From NCBI GenBank assembly GCA_017461585.1, contig JAFTYM010000043.1, forward strand, positions 1 through 58,168: DNA of 58,168 nucleotides. Reading direction: 5' to 3'. The position numbers and the translations under genes are program-made. The notes below the pieces were generated by a model. That model ran no database searches and was not told the origin of the DNA. It saw only the letters and a list, made by a program, of their open reading frames with translations. The stretch is from Oscillospiraceae bacterium (GTDB lineage Bacteria; Bacillota; Clostridia; Oscillospirales; Oscillospiraceae). Shown here piece by piece: positions 1 to 7,940 of this stretch; position 1 is the first letter of the stretch, and every line of letters starts with the position of its first letter.

Positions 1-38
1 AGTTTTGCCAAAAGCTATTCGAGATAGAAACAGCTTAT

Positions 39-77
39 AAAAATCCGCCAATACTGGTATGTATTGGCGGATTTTTT
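39..77 (-). terminator. intrinsic terminator of the lipoprotein pair
   Basis: Perfect 16-bp inverted repeat (39-54 with 61-76, loop TGGTAT) with A/T runs on both sides, so it could stop transcription in both directions. It lies 84 nt past the stop of the leftward lipoprotein gene. A near-identical inverted copy lies at 4376-4414. Nothing codes in 1-159: bases 1-38 hold no recognisable feature and 78-159 is plain intergenic sequence. Confidence 0.8.
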
Positions 78-159
78 AAGTTGCATTATAGCCGAATAGA
101 TAAAGGCAAAACCTTATGTTTTCTTATCGGGTACACCCTAATGCTCCTGCTTTAAATAT

Positions 160-1290
160 TTACTGTATATATTGCAGTTCAACGCCATGTCCGTCTGCAA
201 GCGACCATGCAATGATCTGATAGAGCTCGTTTGCGTGGCCTGAAAGCTCTATTATCACGTCGTAGTTTCCTTCGTACATTGCGGCATCTGCGATGACTAT
301 GCATAGTTCGGTGTACTCATGTGCCATTTCAACTATCTCGGGATACTTTTCGCTTGCCATTTCAAGATAGAATGGCATAGGACCAAAGCCTGTTTGGAAC
401 TCACCGTTGAAGTTTGGTGTGACGGCAGGGCTCATGGAATTTTCTGTGTTATAAATGTTCATTAGCAGTTCGGGTGCCGCGTAGTTTTCCCAAATGCCTG
501 ATTCGCCGTGTTCTTCGGTGTTGATTCTTATCTGCTCAATGAGATAGTGGGAGAAATCCAATGACCAGAGGAAGGTTGCACAGGCGTGTGAAATGTCGTA
601 GGGATAGCCGTATTCCTCTTCGAAAATAAGGATCTCATCTATCATTTCAGCGTGGTTACGGGTGAAATTACTCTCTATGAGATTACCGTTAAAGCCTATG
701 TAGCAGGGTTCGCCTGCCTCAAGCATTACCATCGCCATTTCGTCTAAGCGGAAGCAGGCAAAAGCCTTGACCTGACCGTTTCTGTCAAGTGCTGCGCTTT
801 CAAATGCATAATCGTAACCAAAGTACCGGTCAATGTTATTTACGAAGTGGTCGGGATTATCGTTGGGATCAAGTATGGGGTACAGATTTTCACCGACGAG
901 AATATGGTCGATATACATATCACCTCTGCCTGAGTAGTCGGTGTAAGTAAATGTGACGATAAGATAGGGGGAATAACCTTCGTTGGTAAGACTTGCGGTA
1001 ACACCGCGGTCGGAGAATTCGCCGATTATGCCGCCGTGGAAGTCTACTGTAAAATCGCCGAAGTCGATGTCTGCTTCGCCAGCCTCAATAGGCGGTATCT
1101 CTTCCGCAGGGGCTTCAACAGCGGGGGCATCTGTTGCGTTGCTGCCTGACCAGCCTGAGTCTGCAGAGGCAGAACCGGTGTCTGTGTTGCCGCCAAAGTG
1201 GAAGGTCAGAGGACCAATATCCACACTTCCGCAGGCACAGAGGGAAAACAGAAGTAAAAGCGCTAATGCAATGGATATTATCTTTTTCAT
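160..1290 (-). CDS. lipoprotein of unknown family, copy 2
   Basis: A 376-residue secreted lipoprotein. MKK is followed by a hydrophobic stretch and the lipobox L17-C-A-C20, so Cys20 should be lipidated and the mature protein anchored outside the membrane. An Ala/Glu/Ser-rich linker (about 26-65) leads to a folded domain. It is a paralogue of the gene directly upstream: both share GPLTFHFG just after the lipid Cys, NNIDRYFGYDYA, WSLD and a P-x-FNG motif. The start at 1290 is chosen because GAGG sits 6-7 nt upstream and it falls 2 nt beyond the neighbour's stop; an ATG further upstream would overlap the neighbour without a ribosome site. The two genes form an operon. I do not recognise the domain and give no function. 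Confidence 0.8.
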   Translation of the reverse strand: MKKIISIALALLLLFSLCACGSVDIGPLTFHFGGNTDTGSASADSGWSGSNATDAPAVEAPAEEIPPIEAGEADIDFGDFTVDFHGGIIGEFSDRGVTASLTNEGYSPYLIVTFTYTDYSGRGDMYIDHILVGENLYPILDPNDNPDHFVNNIDRYFGYDYAFESAALDRNGQVKAFACFRLDEMAMVMLEAGEPCYIGFNGNLIESNFTRNHAEMIDEILIFEEEYGYPYDISHACATFLWSLDFSHYLIEQIRINTEEHGESGIWENYAAPELLMNIYNTENSMSPAVTPNFNGEFQTGFGPMPFYLEMASEKYPEIVEMAHEYTELCIVIADAAMYEGNYDVIIELSGHANELYQIIAWSLADGHGVELQYIQ

Positions 1291-1291
1291 A

Positions 1292-2398
1292 TTATACCTC
1301 TTCAATATAGTATTCATAAGGCTCCATGCCTAAATGGCTGAGTATCATAAAGTAGAGCGACATTGCATATTCACATTGGGCAAAAAACTCATCTGTCATA
1401 CCCTGCGTCATTGCCATGTCTGCAAGCATTAAGCAATACTCTCTGTATTCAAAAAACAGACCCATGACCTCGCCGTCGTATTCTTCAAGGGCAATTTCGG
1501 GTATCATACCATGCATGCCGATGCTGTCCATCGTGAAGTAGCCGTTGAAATCAGGTGCAACAGCAGGGGAGAAGGCATAGCCGTTTGAGAACATTTTAAA
1601 CATCGTGTTTGTACAGTAGTCGTCAAATGTGCCTGTGCCGCCGTAAACCTCTGCGCTGAGCATCATGTAGTTTAAGAGATAATAGGACATATCAAGGCTC
1701 CAGCGAAGCTGCGCATCAGAAAGGGCAAACTCGGGATCCGACGCGACATTAAATGTTTCCTCGATAAAAAAGATGTCGGTATAGCCTGTACACTCTATAT
1801 ATGTGCCGTGGACGCAGTAAATGGGGTTGATGCCTGAGTGAATAGCAGCGCGCGCTTCCTCGGGTATTTCAAAGCAGGCAATCATTGTTTTAGACTCTCC
1901 TGCCTCAAGACCTTTTGTGGGAGCTGCGTAATCGTAACCAAAGTAGCGGTCGATGTTGTTTATAAAGTGGTTTTCGTGCAGATTTACGTCCAGTACAGGA
2001 TAAGAGATGCCGTCTATTACCACTTCGGTGATGTATGTGATCTCATCGTTTGAACTGTTGTTTCCGATATATTCCGTGTAGTCAAAAACGAAGAAAAGGA
2101 ACAGCGCCAGTCCGTCTGAGTTATAACTGGGGTTATAGCCGCGGGGAGTGAAGTCGCCCAGAAAGCTGCCTCTGGATGTCATGGAAAAATCTTCGAAGGC
2201 AAAGGTGTTATCTACAGGTGCGATCTCTTCTACCGGAGGTGCAACAATGGCAGTATCACCGTCTGCTACGCCTGTATTACCGTTTACGGGAACGCTGTCA
2301 CCGAAGTGGAAAGTGAGAGGACCGATGTTCACGCTTCCGCAGGCGCAGAGAGAAAGAATCATAAAAATTACCAAAAATATGGAAATGAGTTTTTTCAA
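1292..2398 (-). CDS. lipoprotein of unknown family, copy 1
   Basis: A 368-residue lipoprotein with a TTG start, preceded by AAAGGA. Signal peptide of about 19 residues with lipobox L17-C-A-C20. The mature N terminus GSVNIGPLTFHFG is almost identical to that of the paralogue downstream, as are NNIDRYFGYDYA and the WSLD region, so the pair arose by tandem duplication. The rest of the domain is acidic and rich in aromatic residues, without a motif I can name. It is first in a two-gene operon with a good promoter (2432-2460), diverging from an ECF sigma factor operon. That arrangement suggests, but does not prove, control by or service to that sigma system. Confidence 0.8.
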   Translation of the reverse strand: MKKLISIFLVIFMILSLCACGSVNIGPLTFHFGDSVPVNGNTGVADGDTAIVAPPVEEIAPVDNTFAFEDFSMTSRGSFLGDFTPRGYNPSYNSDGLALFLFFVFDYTEYIGNNSSNDEITYITEVVIDGISYPVLDVNLHENHFINNIDRYFGYDYAAPTKGLEAGESKTMIACFEIPEEARAAIHSGINPIYCVHGTYIECTGYTDIFFIEETFNVASDPEFALSDAQLRWSLDMSYYLLNYMMLSAEVYGGTGTFDDYCTNTMFKMFSNGYAFSPAVAPDFNGYFTMDSIGMHGMIPEIALEEYDGEVMGLFFEYREYCLMLADMAMTQGMTDEFFAQCEYAMSLYFMILSHLGMEPYEYYIEEV

Positions 2399-2431
2399 AT
2401 TATCATATCCTTTTTGTTCGCAATTACAGTA

Positions 2432-2460
2432 ATTATAGCAGATTGGATAATTTGTTTCAA
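2432..2460 (-). promoter_or_regulatory. promoter of the lipoprotein pair
   Basis: On the minus strand TTGAAA (2455-2460), 17 nt, TATAAT (2432-2437). Near-consensus housekeeping promoter that starts transcription about 30 nt before the TTG start. Confidence 0.7.
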
Positions 2461-2578
2461 TATCGGTCGGTGTATAATGCAGAGGAGTAAAGTGATGAGA
2501 TTTTAAATTTTTTAAGTGTTTTTGCTTAAATTTGCGTACTATAAATGACCGGTTAATTTGAGAACTGAGGTGAACTTG

Positions 2579-3115
2579 TTGAATGATGAAAAGATCATTA
2601 AATCAATAATAAACCGAGATGAAGCTGCTGTTAATGAAGTGATCATAAAGTATTCCAAGCTGTTGTGGAAGGTAGCGGGAACTGTATTGAATAACATAGG
2701 GACACATCAGGATGTAGAAGAATGTGTTGCGGATACTTTTATATACCTTTGGGAGAACCCTGCAAAATTTGATCCACAGCGCGGAAAGTTAAGAACATGG
2801 CTTTGTGTGATAGCCAGGACGCAGGCTGTTAATCGATGCAGGGAAATTGCTAAACGGAATACTGTCTCATTGGAGGAAGCAGCTTGGGCAACGTATGTCG
2901 GTGTAATTGACGGTGTTTTAAAAGAAGAAGCACGAAAAACGTTGTTTGCTGCGATAAATGCGCTGGGAGAGCTTGAGCGTGAGATATTGATTCGCAGGTA
3001 TTACTATGAGCAAAAACCAAAGGAGATTGCTGTAGCGCTGGATATGAGTGTGAAACAAATTGATAATCATTTGTATCAGACCAAGAAAAAGCTGCGCTCA
3101 GCGATAGCGGTTTGA
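2579..3115 (+). CDS. ECF-type RNA polymerase sigma factor
   Basis: A 178-residue sigma-70 family protein with region 2 (about 20-90, including DVEECVADTFIYLW and the RTWLCVIARTQAVNR recognition part) and region 4 (about 120-175, with KEIAVALDMSVKQIDNHLYQ as helix-turn-helix). Regions 1 and 3 are missing, as in ECF factors. GAGGTG at 2567-2572 points to TTG at 2579 (or 2576); an earlier in-frame TTG at 2558 lies upstream of this site and is unlikely. The stop is directly followed by the ribosome site of the next gene, so the two are co-transcribed. The partner is a single-pass membrane protein, as expected for an envelope-responsive sigma/anti-sigma pair. The promoter is not obvious; a TATAAT at 2473-2478 lacks a good -35, which fits self-control by an ECF holoenzyme. 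Confidence 0.88.
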   Translation: MNDEKIIKSIINRDEAAVNEVIIKYSKLLWKVAGTVLNNIGTHQDVEECVADTFIYLWENPAKFDPQRGKLRTWLCVIARTQAVNRCREIAKRNTVSLEEAAWATYVGVIDGVLKEEARKTLFAAINALGELEREILIRRYYYEQKPKEIAVALDMSVKQIDNHLYQTKKKLRSAIAV

Positions 3116-3126
3116 AGGAGGAAAAT

Positions 3127-4377
3127 ATGGATTCTTTCAGCAAAACAAATTTGCAGAATATACTTGATATTTTTGAAAGCAAAACAGGTGTGAAACCGCA
3201 GAACGAACAAAGGCAGTTCAAGCCAACTAAGATAGCTTCAGCGATAGCGGTTATGATGTTGTGCTTTTTGACGTTGACGGCATTTACTGTAGTCAGGTTT
3301 TCTGCACTTTCCGGTGATGAGTTGAGCTTATCTGCTTCATACGAGGGAAACGGAATTGTGCTGGTCGAAGTCGAAAACAGATCTGAAAAAGATTTGGAAT
3401 TTCAGCCGGAAATGAAGTTGATGCTTTGGTCAACAGGAGAGGAAATAGCGCCTGTTACAAAAAATATTGAATTTAACGGAACGGTAATTAAAGCAAATTC
3501 CAAAGGTGTTTTAACTATTGATATTTCAAATGCTTATGATGTGGAGATGTTAGAAAAGCCGTTGGATAATGATAACTATTACTTTGTATTGACAAATAAT
3601 AATTTTGTTTTTGGACAGGATTGGATGTGTACAGTAAAGTTCACTGAAAATGTGAATACCACGGAAGTGTCAAAAACTCCGATGTCACCGTCAGAGGCAG
3701 ACGAAAAGCTTGTATCAGAGGTTGATGAGAGTCTGAAACCATATTTTGATAGCTATGTTACAGATCACGTGGAAAGAGGACAGATGGTATATGAGTATCT
3801 TGGAAAGTGTACCAAGGTAATCGAAGAAGCCGGAAGCATAGTAGTACCCTCTGTCTCTCCGATGCTGATAGTAAATTGCGGAGAACCGGAAGTTGTGTTC
3901 GATGATACTGTGCCTCTTGAAACTCAGCACCAGCTTACAGGACAGCACTGGCACACTCTTGACGGATATGGAATTCCTGTTGGCGCATCGGATAGCGAGA
4001 GCGCTTTAGTGATAAGCGCGTATATTCCGCACCGTGAGGGAGATGATGACGGAGGTGCGGGAATACCGCTGGTATACATTTTTACTTATGAGGTAAACGA
4101 TATAAGGAGCATGCAGGATTGCGCATTTATACACGGCAGGCTTATAACTTTTGAAGAGCTTGAGCAATACAAGGTATATGAGGATGAGCAATATGTGTGT
4201 TATGAGGTTTCTGAATTATTTTATACAGATCTTCGGGCACACGTTGAGAGCATGCTTAGCCAGAGAACTGATGTGTATTTTGATGAACAGATATGGAGCA
4301 GAGTAGAAAATATATATAATTACTATACTGATAAAAATGTGCTCAACAGCAGATTTTTCTATGTAGAAGTAAATTAA
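3127..4377 (+). CDS. membrane-anchored partner of the ECF sigma factor, putative anti-sigma
   Basis: A 416-residue protein with a cytoplasmic N terminus of about 35 residues (DSFSKTNLQNILDIF), one transmembrane helix (about 37-58, ASAIAVMMLCFLTLTAF) and a large outside part that begins with a beta-rich, immunoglobulin-like stretch (about 65-175). AAGGAGG at 3115-3121 fixes the ATG at 3127. It follows the sigma gene with no gap and ends at a terminator. The topology, a short inner tail and a large outer sensor, is that of anti-sigma factors that hold an ECF factor until a signal arrives. No zinc-binding anti-sigma motif is visible in the short tail, so the role rests on position and topology only. 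Confidence 0.6.
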   Translation: MDSFSKTNLQNILDIFESKTGVKPQNEQRQFKPTKIASAIAVMMLCFLTLTAFTVVRFSALSGDELSLSASYEGNGIVLVEVENRSEKDLEFQPEMKLMLWSTGEEIAPVTKNIEFNGTVIKANSKGVLTIDISNAYDVEMLEKPLDNDNYYFVLTNNNFVFGQDWMCTVKFTENVNTTEVSKTPMSPSEADEKLVSEVDESLKPYFDSYVTDHVERGQMVYEYLGKCTKVIEEAGSIVVPSVSPMLIVNCGEPEVVFDDTVPLETQHQLTGQHWHTLDGYGIPVGASDSESALVISAYIPHREGDDDGGAGIPLVYIFTYEVNDIRSMQDCAFIHGRLITFEELEQYKVYEDEQYVCYEVSELFYTDLRAHVESMLSQRTDVYFDEQIWSRVENIYNYYTDKNVLNSRFFYVEVN

Positions 4378-4414
4378 AAAATCCGCCAATACATACCGGT
4401 ATTGGCGGATTTTT
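4376..4414. terminator. bidirectional terminator
   Basis: 16-bp perfect stem (4376-4391/4392 with 4399-4414) closed by ATACCG, with A and T runs on both sides. It serves the rightward sigma operon and the leftward HAD gene that ends at 4419. It matches the reverse complement of 39-76 at 37 of 38 positions. Confidence 0.85.
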
Positions 4415-4418
4415 CATG

Positions 4419-5126
4419 TCATAAGCTTTCCAGATATTCACACATTTTTTCAAAAGTGCCGTGACGGAAATTGCCCAGATTGTCTTTGCTGCCAAGCACG
4501 CAGTCTGTAGTGATGAACACATCAAAGCCGACAGCTGCGGCAGCTCCGTCCTCGTCGATGTCGTTGCCGATCATAAGTGTTGTGGCGGGGTCAAGCTCCA
4601 GTTTTTCTGCAAGCTCTGCATAATACTTGGGATTGGGCTTGCAGAAGTGGGAGTTATCGTAAGTGGTTATGTAGTCAAACTCATAGGGGTCAATGTCAAG
4701 CCAGCCAAGACGCGTATGTACAGCGCAAGGGGGAAACAGGGGATTTGTGGCGAGAATAACTCTGTCAGCAATTTTGTGTGCAGCTTCGATAGCTCTTATG
4801 GCATTGGGATTTTCCCATGTGGTAGTTTTTGCCTTGTTGAAATCCTTGGTGTAGAAAGAGTCTATAGTGAAAACGTAGTCAAAAACTCTGTTTCCGAGCT
4901 TTTCTGCAAAGGTGTTCCAAAAACGCTCTTCATTTGTCATGGTGCCGTCATTTTTTACCATCGCCTTGGTGCCTGCCCAAATGCCTGCGATAAATTCGTT
5001 CTGCTCAAAGCCATAAGGCTCCATATACCGTGCCAGCGCGCCGAAATAGACTTTTATGAAATTGTCCATATCCATGGGCAGCAGGTTGCCGTCCAAGTCA
5101 AAGAGGATAGAAGAGTATTTAGCCAT
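4419..5126 (-). CDS. HAD-family hydrolase at the end of the aro operon
   Basis: A 235-residue haloacid dehalogenase superfamily protein, probably a phosphatase on a small metabolite. Motif I is DLDGN (Asp10 nucleophile, Asp12 acid/base), motif II is around VILATN, motif III is the Lys in CKPNP, and motif IV is GNDIDEDG. The alpha-helical stretch between motif I and II (about 20-100) is a type C1 cap. Motif I has Asn where Thr or Val is usual. The ATG overlaps the end of aroQ by 8 nt with AAGGA in front, so it is translated from the aro transcript. No shikimate-pathway step needs a phosphatase, so its substrate is unknown; it may be a damage-repair or side-product phosphatase. Confidence 0.85.
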   Translation of the reverse strand: MAKYSSILFDLDGNLLPMDMDNFIKVYFGALARYMEPYGFEQNEFIAGIWAGTKAMVKNDGTMTNEERFWNTFAEKLGNRVFDYVFTIDSFYTKDFNKAKTTTWENPNAIRAIEAAHKIADRVILATNPLFPPCAVHTRLGWLDIDPYEFDYITTYDNSHFCKPNPKYYAELAEKLELDPATTLMIGNDIDEDGAAAAVGFDVFITTDCVLGSKDNLGNFRHGTFEKMCEYLESL

Positions 5127-5568
5127 TTATATTTTTTCCTTCCAGATATTCTTTCATCTCTATTATAGCACGTTTGTACCCCTCAAAGCCAAGTCCGTAA
5201 ATAATTTTTAATGCGGCATTGCCTGTTATGGATACGTTGCGAAATTCTTCTCTTGAGTGAATATCGGACAGATGGACCTCAATTGTGGGGATGGACACAG
5301 CCTTCAGCGCATCTAAAATTGCGATGCTGTAGTGGGTATATGCGCCGGGGTTTATGACGATGCCGTCATACTTTCCGTAAGCTTCCTGAATGGTGTCCAC
5401 AATGGCACCCTCGTGGTTGGACTGGTATGTGGTGACGGAAATGCCCTCACTTTTACATACCTCGTTTATCATGTCGATAAGGTCTGAAAAGGTCTGCTTG
5501 CCATAAATATCGGGTTCGCGTAGACCAAGAAGATTTAAGTTAGGACCGTTGATTACAAGTAAATTCAC
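5119..5568 (-). CDS. aroQ: 3-dehydroquinate dehydratase, type II
   Basis: Converts 3-dehydroquinate to 3-dehydroshikimate, step 3 of the shikimate pathway, in the cytoplasm. The 149-residue length is typical of the dodecameric type II enzyme. Visible motifs are GPNLNLLGLREPDIYG (with the catalytic Arg and Tyr of the flexible lid), NPGAYTHYSIAILDAL (substrate Asn and the Tyr/His region) and EVHLSDIHSREEFR (catalytic His and Arg). Its ATG overlaps the end of aroEK by 4 nt (ATGA) and its own end overlaps the HAD gene, so it is translationally coupled on both sides. Confidence 0.96.
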   Translation of the reverse strand: MNLLVINGPNLNLLGLREPDIYGKQTFSDLIDMINEVCKSEGISVTTYQSNHEGAIVDTIQEAYGKYDGIVINPGAYTHYSIAILDALKAVSIPTIEVHLSDIHSREEFRNVSITGNAALKIIYGLGFEGYKRAIIEMKEYLEGKNING

Positions 5569-6785
5569 AGTTTAAGGCTCCTTTTGATTTTGTCTGCTGT
5601 ATCTCTCATGCTGATTTCGTTTTTGACCTGTTCATCACAGAATGTACAGTACATGGGTGCGCGTTTTATGTACATATCCATGAGAGAATTTTGCTGAGAG
5701 AGAGGTCTTCCATTTGTGGGGAGAAGTGAGGTGTTTCGCCTTACCCAGACGATGCTGCTGTTCTGGTGCAGTATGGGGTAGTTTGACGGAACAGTTACGC
5801 AGCCTCCGCCTGTGGAGATGACGCAGGCGCTCTTTTTGCAGAGCTCGGATAGTATTTCCTGCTCTTTTTTGCGGAATTCCGCCTCGCCGTAAGTTGTGAT
5901 ATATGTGCCGGGGAAAATGCCTGTTACGCGCTCAAATTCCTCGTCAGCATCATAAAATTCGCGGTTTAAATCTGCTGCCAGCATTTTACCGACGGAAGAT
6001 TTTCCACAGCCGGGCATACCGATGAGAACAATGTTTTTCATCTGTGCGCCGAGTTTTTGAGTTATCTCGGGGATAACGCTGTCGGGTATTTCTGTATCAG
6101 TAAACAGCTCAGCTGCCCTTTTTGCCTGAGCCACCAGCATGGAAAGTCCGTTTTCAAAGGGAATACCAAGCTGCTCGGCCTGCAGTAAAATTGCGGTGAG
6201 AGAGGGGTTGTAGACGATGTCCAGAACACAGATGCAGTTTTTAAACTGAGCAAGGTCGATAAGCCGCTCGCCGTTGTTGGGGTACATTCCCACAGGAGTT
6301 GCGTTGACGATAATATCTGCATCATAGTGTCGGGAGATGTTTTCGTAGTTATCCTCGCCCTTTCGAGAGATGACGACGACTTCCGCTGCACCCAGAGATT
6401 TGAGAACATCCACAACAGTAAGGGATGCTCCGCCCGAGCCGAGAACGATTGCCTTCTTGCCGTTTACATCCGTTCCCGTACTCTTCACCATGTACATAAA
6501 TCCGTAGTGGTCGGTGTTGTACCCGTGAAGTCCGTCTGCTTTTTTAACAATAGTATTAACGCTGCCAATACGCTTTGCGGTGTCTGACAGGGTGGTAAGG
6601 TGGGGGATAACATCTTTTTTGTAGGGGATCGTTACGTTTATACCTTGAAAATCACTATTTTGCAGAAAGTCCTCAAGCCCTTCGGGTAAAACCTCGAAGA
6701 GCTTGTAGTCGTAATCTTTAAGAAACGCATGTATCTGGGGCGAATAGCTGTGCCCCAGCTTTTTGCCCAAAAGTCCGCAGATCAT
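5565..6785 (-). CDS. fused shikimate dehydrogenase / shikimate kinase
   Basis: One 406-residue chain carries two enzymes. Residues 1 to about 245 are shikimate dehydrogenase (AroE; 3-dehydroshikimate + NADPH to shikimate): GKKLGHSYSPQIH near the N terminus binds substrate, NVTIPYK carries the catalytic Lys, and GSGGASLTVVDVL is the NADP-binding loop. Residues 249-406 are shikimate kinase (AroK): a P-loop GMPGCGKSS (256-264), DADEEFE for shikimate and Mg, the STGGG loop and the RPL lid region. The internal Met249 could be an independent start, but no clear ribosome site precedes it and the reading frame is continuous. The gene overlaps pheA and aroQ by 4 nt each. The two fused activities are consecutive in the pathway, so channelling is possible. 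Confidence 0.93.
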   Translation of the reverse strand: MICGLLGKKLGHSYSPQIHAFLKDYDYKLFEVLPEGLEDFLQNSDFQGINVTIPYKKDVIPHLTTLSDTAKRIGSVNTIVKKADGLHGYNTDHYGFMYMVKSTGTDVNGKKAIVLGSGGASLTVVDVLKSLGAAEVVVISRKGEDNYENISRHYDADIIVNATPVGMYPNNGERLIDLAQFKNCICVLDIVYNPSLTAILLQAEQLGIPFENGLSMLVAQAKRAAELFTDTEIPDSVIPEITQKLGAQMKNIVLIGMPGCGKSSVGKMLAADLNREFYDADEEFERVTGIFPGTYITTYGEAEFRKKEQEILSELCKKSACVISTGGGCVTVPSNYPILHQNSSIVWVRRNTSLLPTNGRPLSQQNSLMDMYIKRAPMYCTFCDEQVKNEISMRDTADKIKRSLKL

Positions 6786-7924
6786 TCTATCACCTCGGTA
6801 TAGCTTCCCAAATATCTGAAGTCCTCTGAAACCTGCTGAAGCTCGATGATGAGCTGCTTGAACTCTTCAGAATAGACCGATGCCTTTAAGTCGAAGTAGA
6901 ACATGAACTCAAAGTCCTTGTCGGGTATGGGACGGCTCTCCAGCTTCAAGAGGTTAATACCAAGTCCGTAGAACTTACCCAGAATGCTGTAGAGCGAACC
7001 AGGGCGGTGAGGAGTTGTGAGCATAATACTGTGCTTGTCTGCACCGGGATATATCTCAAGATTTTTGGAGATGCAGATAAAACGTGTGTAGTTGTTGCCG
7101 TAATCCTGTACTGCAGAGTCCAGTACGTTGAGATTGTACAGAGAGGAGCAGTATTCGGATGAGATTGCCGCAAGGTCGCGGCGGTTGCTTTCGGAGACAA
7201 TTCTTGCCGCAACGGCTGTGTTTTCACAGGGAGTCACAATAACACCAAGATCCTCAAGATACTTTGAACACTGGCTGAGTGCCTGTGGGTGTGATATGAC
7301 TTCCTTGATATCAGACAGTTTTGTGCCGTGAAGTGCCATAAGGTTGTGGTCTATTTTTACACGTGCTGAGCGGATTATCTTGAACTCGTGCTTTACCATA
7401 AGGTCATAGACCTGTTTTACAGAGCCTGCAGTACTGTTTTCGATGGGGATAACGCCATAGTTGCACATCCCTGCCTCGATGGCTGAGAAAACGGCATCAA
7501 AGGAATCGAAAAATACGATGCGAGGGTTCTGGAATATCTTCTCGCAGGCAGCCTGAGAGTTTGCACCCTCAATGCCCTGACAGGCAACAACAGAGTTGGA
7601 GGGGAAGACCTTAGGAGTGTTCTCGATAGCTCCTGCAATGTTGTTCCAAAGCTCTGTGTCGCTGTTTAAAAGTCTGCTTTGGTGCAGACGGGAAACTTCA
7701 AAAAGCTGACCGAAGAGAAAAGCTGTGTACTGCTTCATATCGTCGCGTGATTTGGAAACAACATCCGCAAGCTTTTTGCGTTCGCGGGCAGGGTCGTAAA
7801 CTGCCTTGCCAACCTCTTTTTTATATGCAGCAACGCCGGCCGCTATATCCATGCGCTTTGCAAAAAGCTCTATTATTTGGTTGTCTACCGTGTCTATTTC
7901 TTTTCTTAAGGTTTCAAGATCCAT
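6782..7924 (-). CDS. pheA: bifunctional chorismate mutase / prephenate dehydratase (P-protein)
   Basis: Makes prephenate from chorismate and then phenylpyruvate, the phenylalanine branch. Domain order: AroQ-class chorismate mutase (about 1-85, with LRKEIDTVDNQIIELFAKR and the KK--V-DP-RE helix), prephenate dehydratase (about 105-285, with the catalytic T280-R281-F282) and a C-terminal ACT domain (about 295-375, HRPGSLYSILGKFYG and ESRP) that binds phenylalanine in this family and gives feedback inhibition. The 380-residue length matches E. coli PheA. The gene starts 16 nt after aroC and overlaps aroEK. Since tyrA here has no mutase domain, this gene supplies the operon's chorismate mutase. 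Confidence 0.96.
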   Translation of the reverse strand: MDLETLRKEIDTVDNQIIELFAKRMDIAAGVAAYKKEVGKAVYDPARERKKLADVVSKSRDDMKQYTAFLFGQLFEVSRLHQSRLLNSDTELWNNIAGAIENTPKVFPSNSVVACQGIEGANSQAACEKIFQNPRIVFFDSFDAVFSAIEAGMCNYGVIPIENSTAGSVKQVYDLMVKHEFKIIRSARVKIDHNLMALHGTKLSDIKEVISHPQALSQCSKYLEDLGVIVTPCENTAVAARIVSESNRRDLAAISSEYCSSLYNLNVLDSAVQDYGNNYTRFICISKNLEIYPGADKHSIMLTTPHRPGSLYSILGKFYGLGINLLKLESRPIPDKDFEFMFYFDLKASVYSEEFKQLIIELQQVSEDFRYLGSYTEVIE

Positions 7925-7940
7925 GGTTTTGAGCTTCCTT

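Noticed and set aside
4461-5168. 235-codon plus-strand frame
   Set aside because: Opposite to the HAD gene, which has all four motifs; the shadow has none and no ribosome site.
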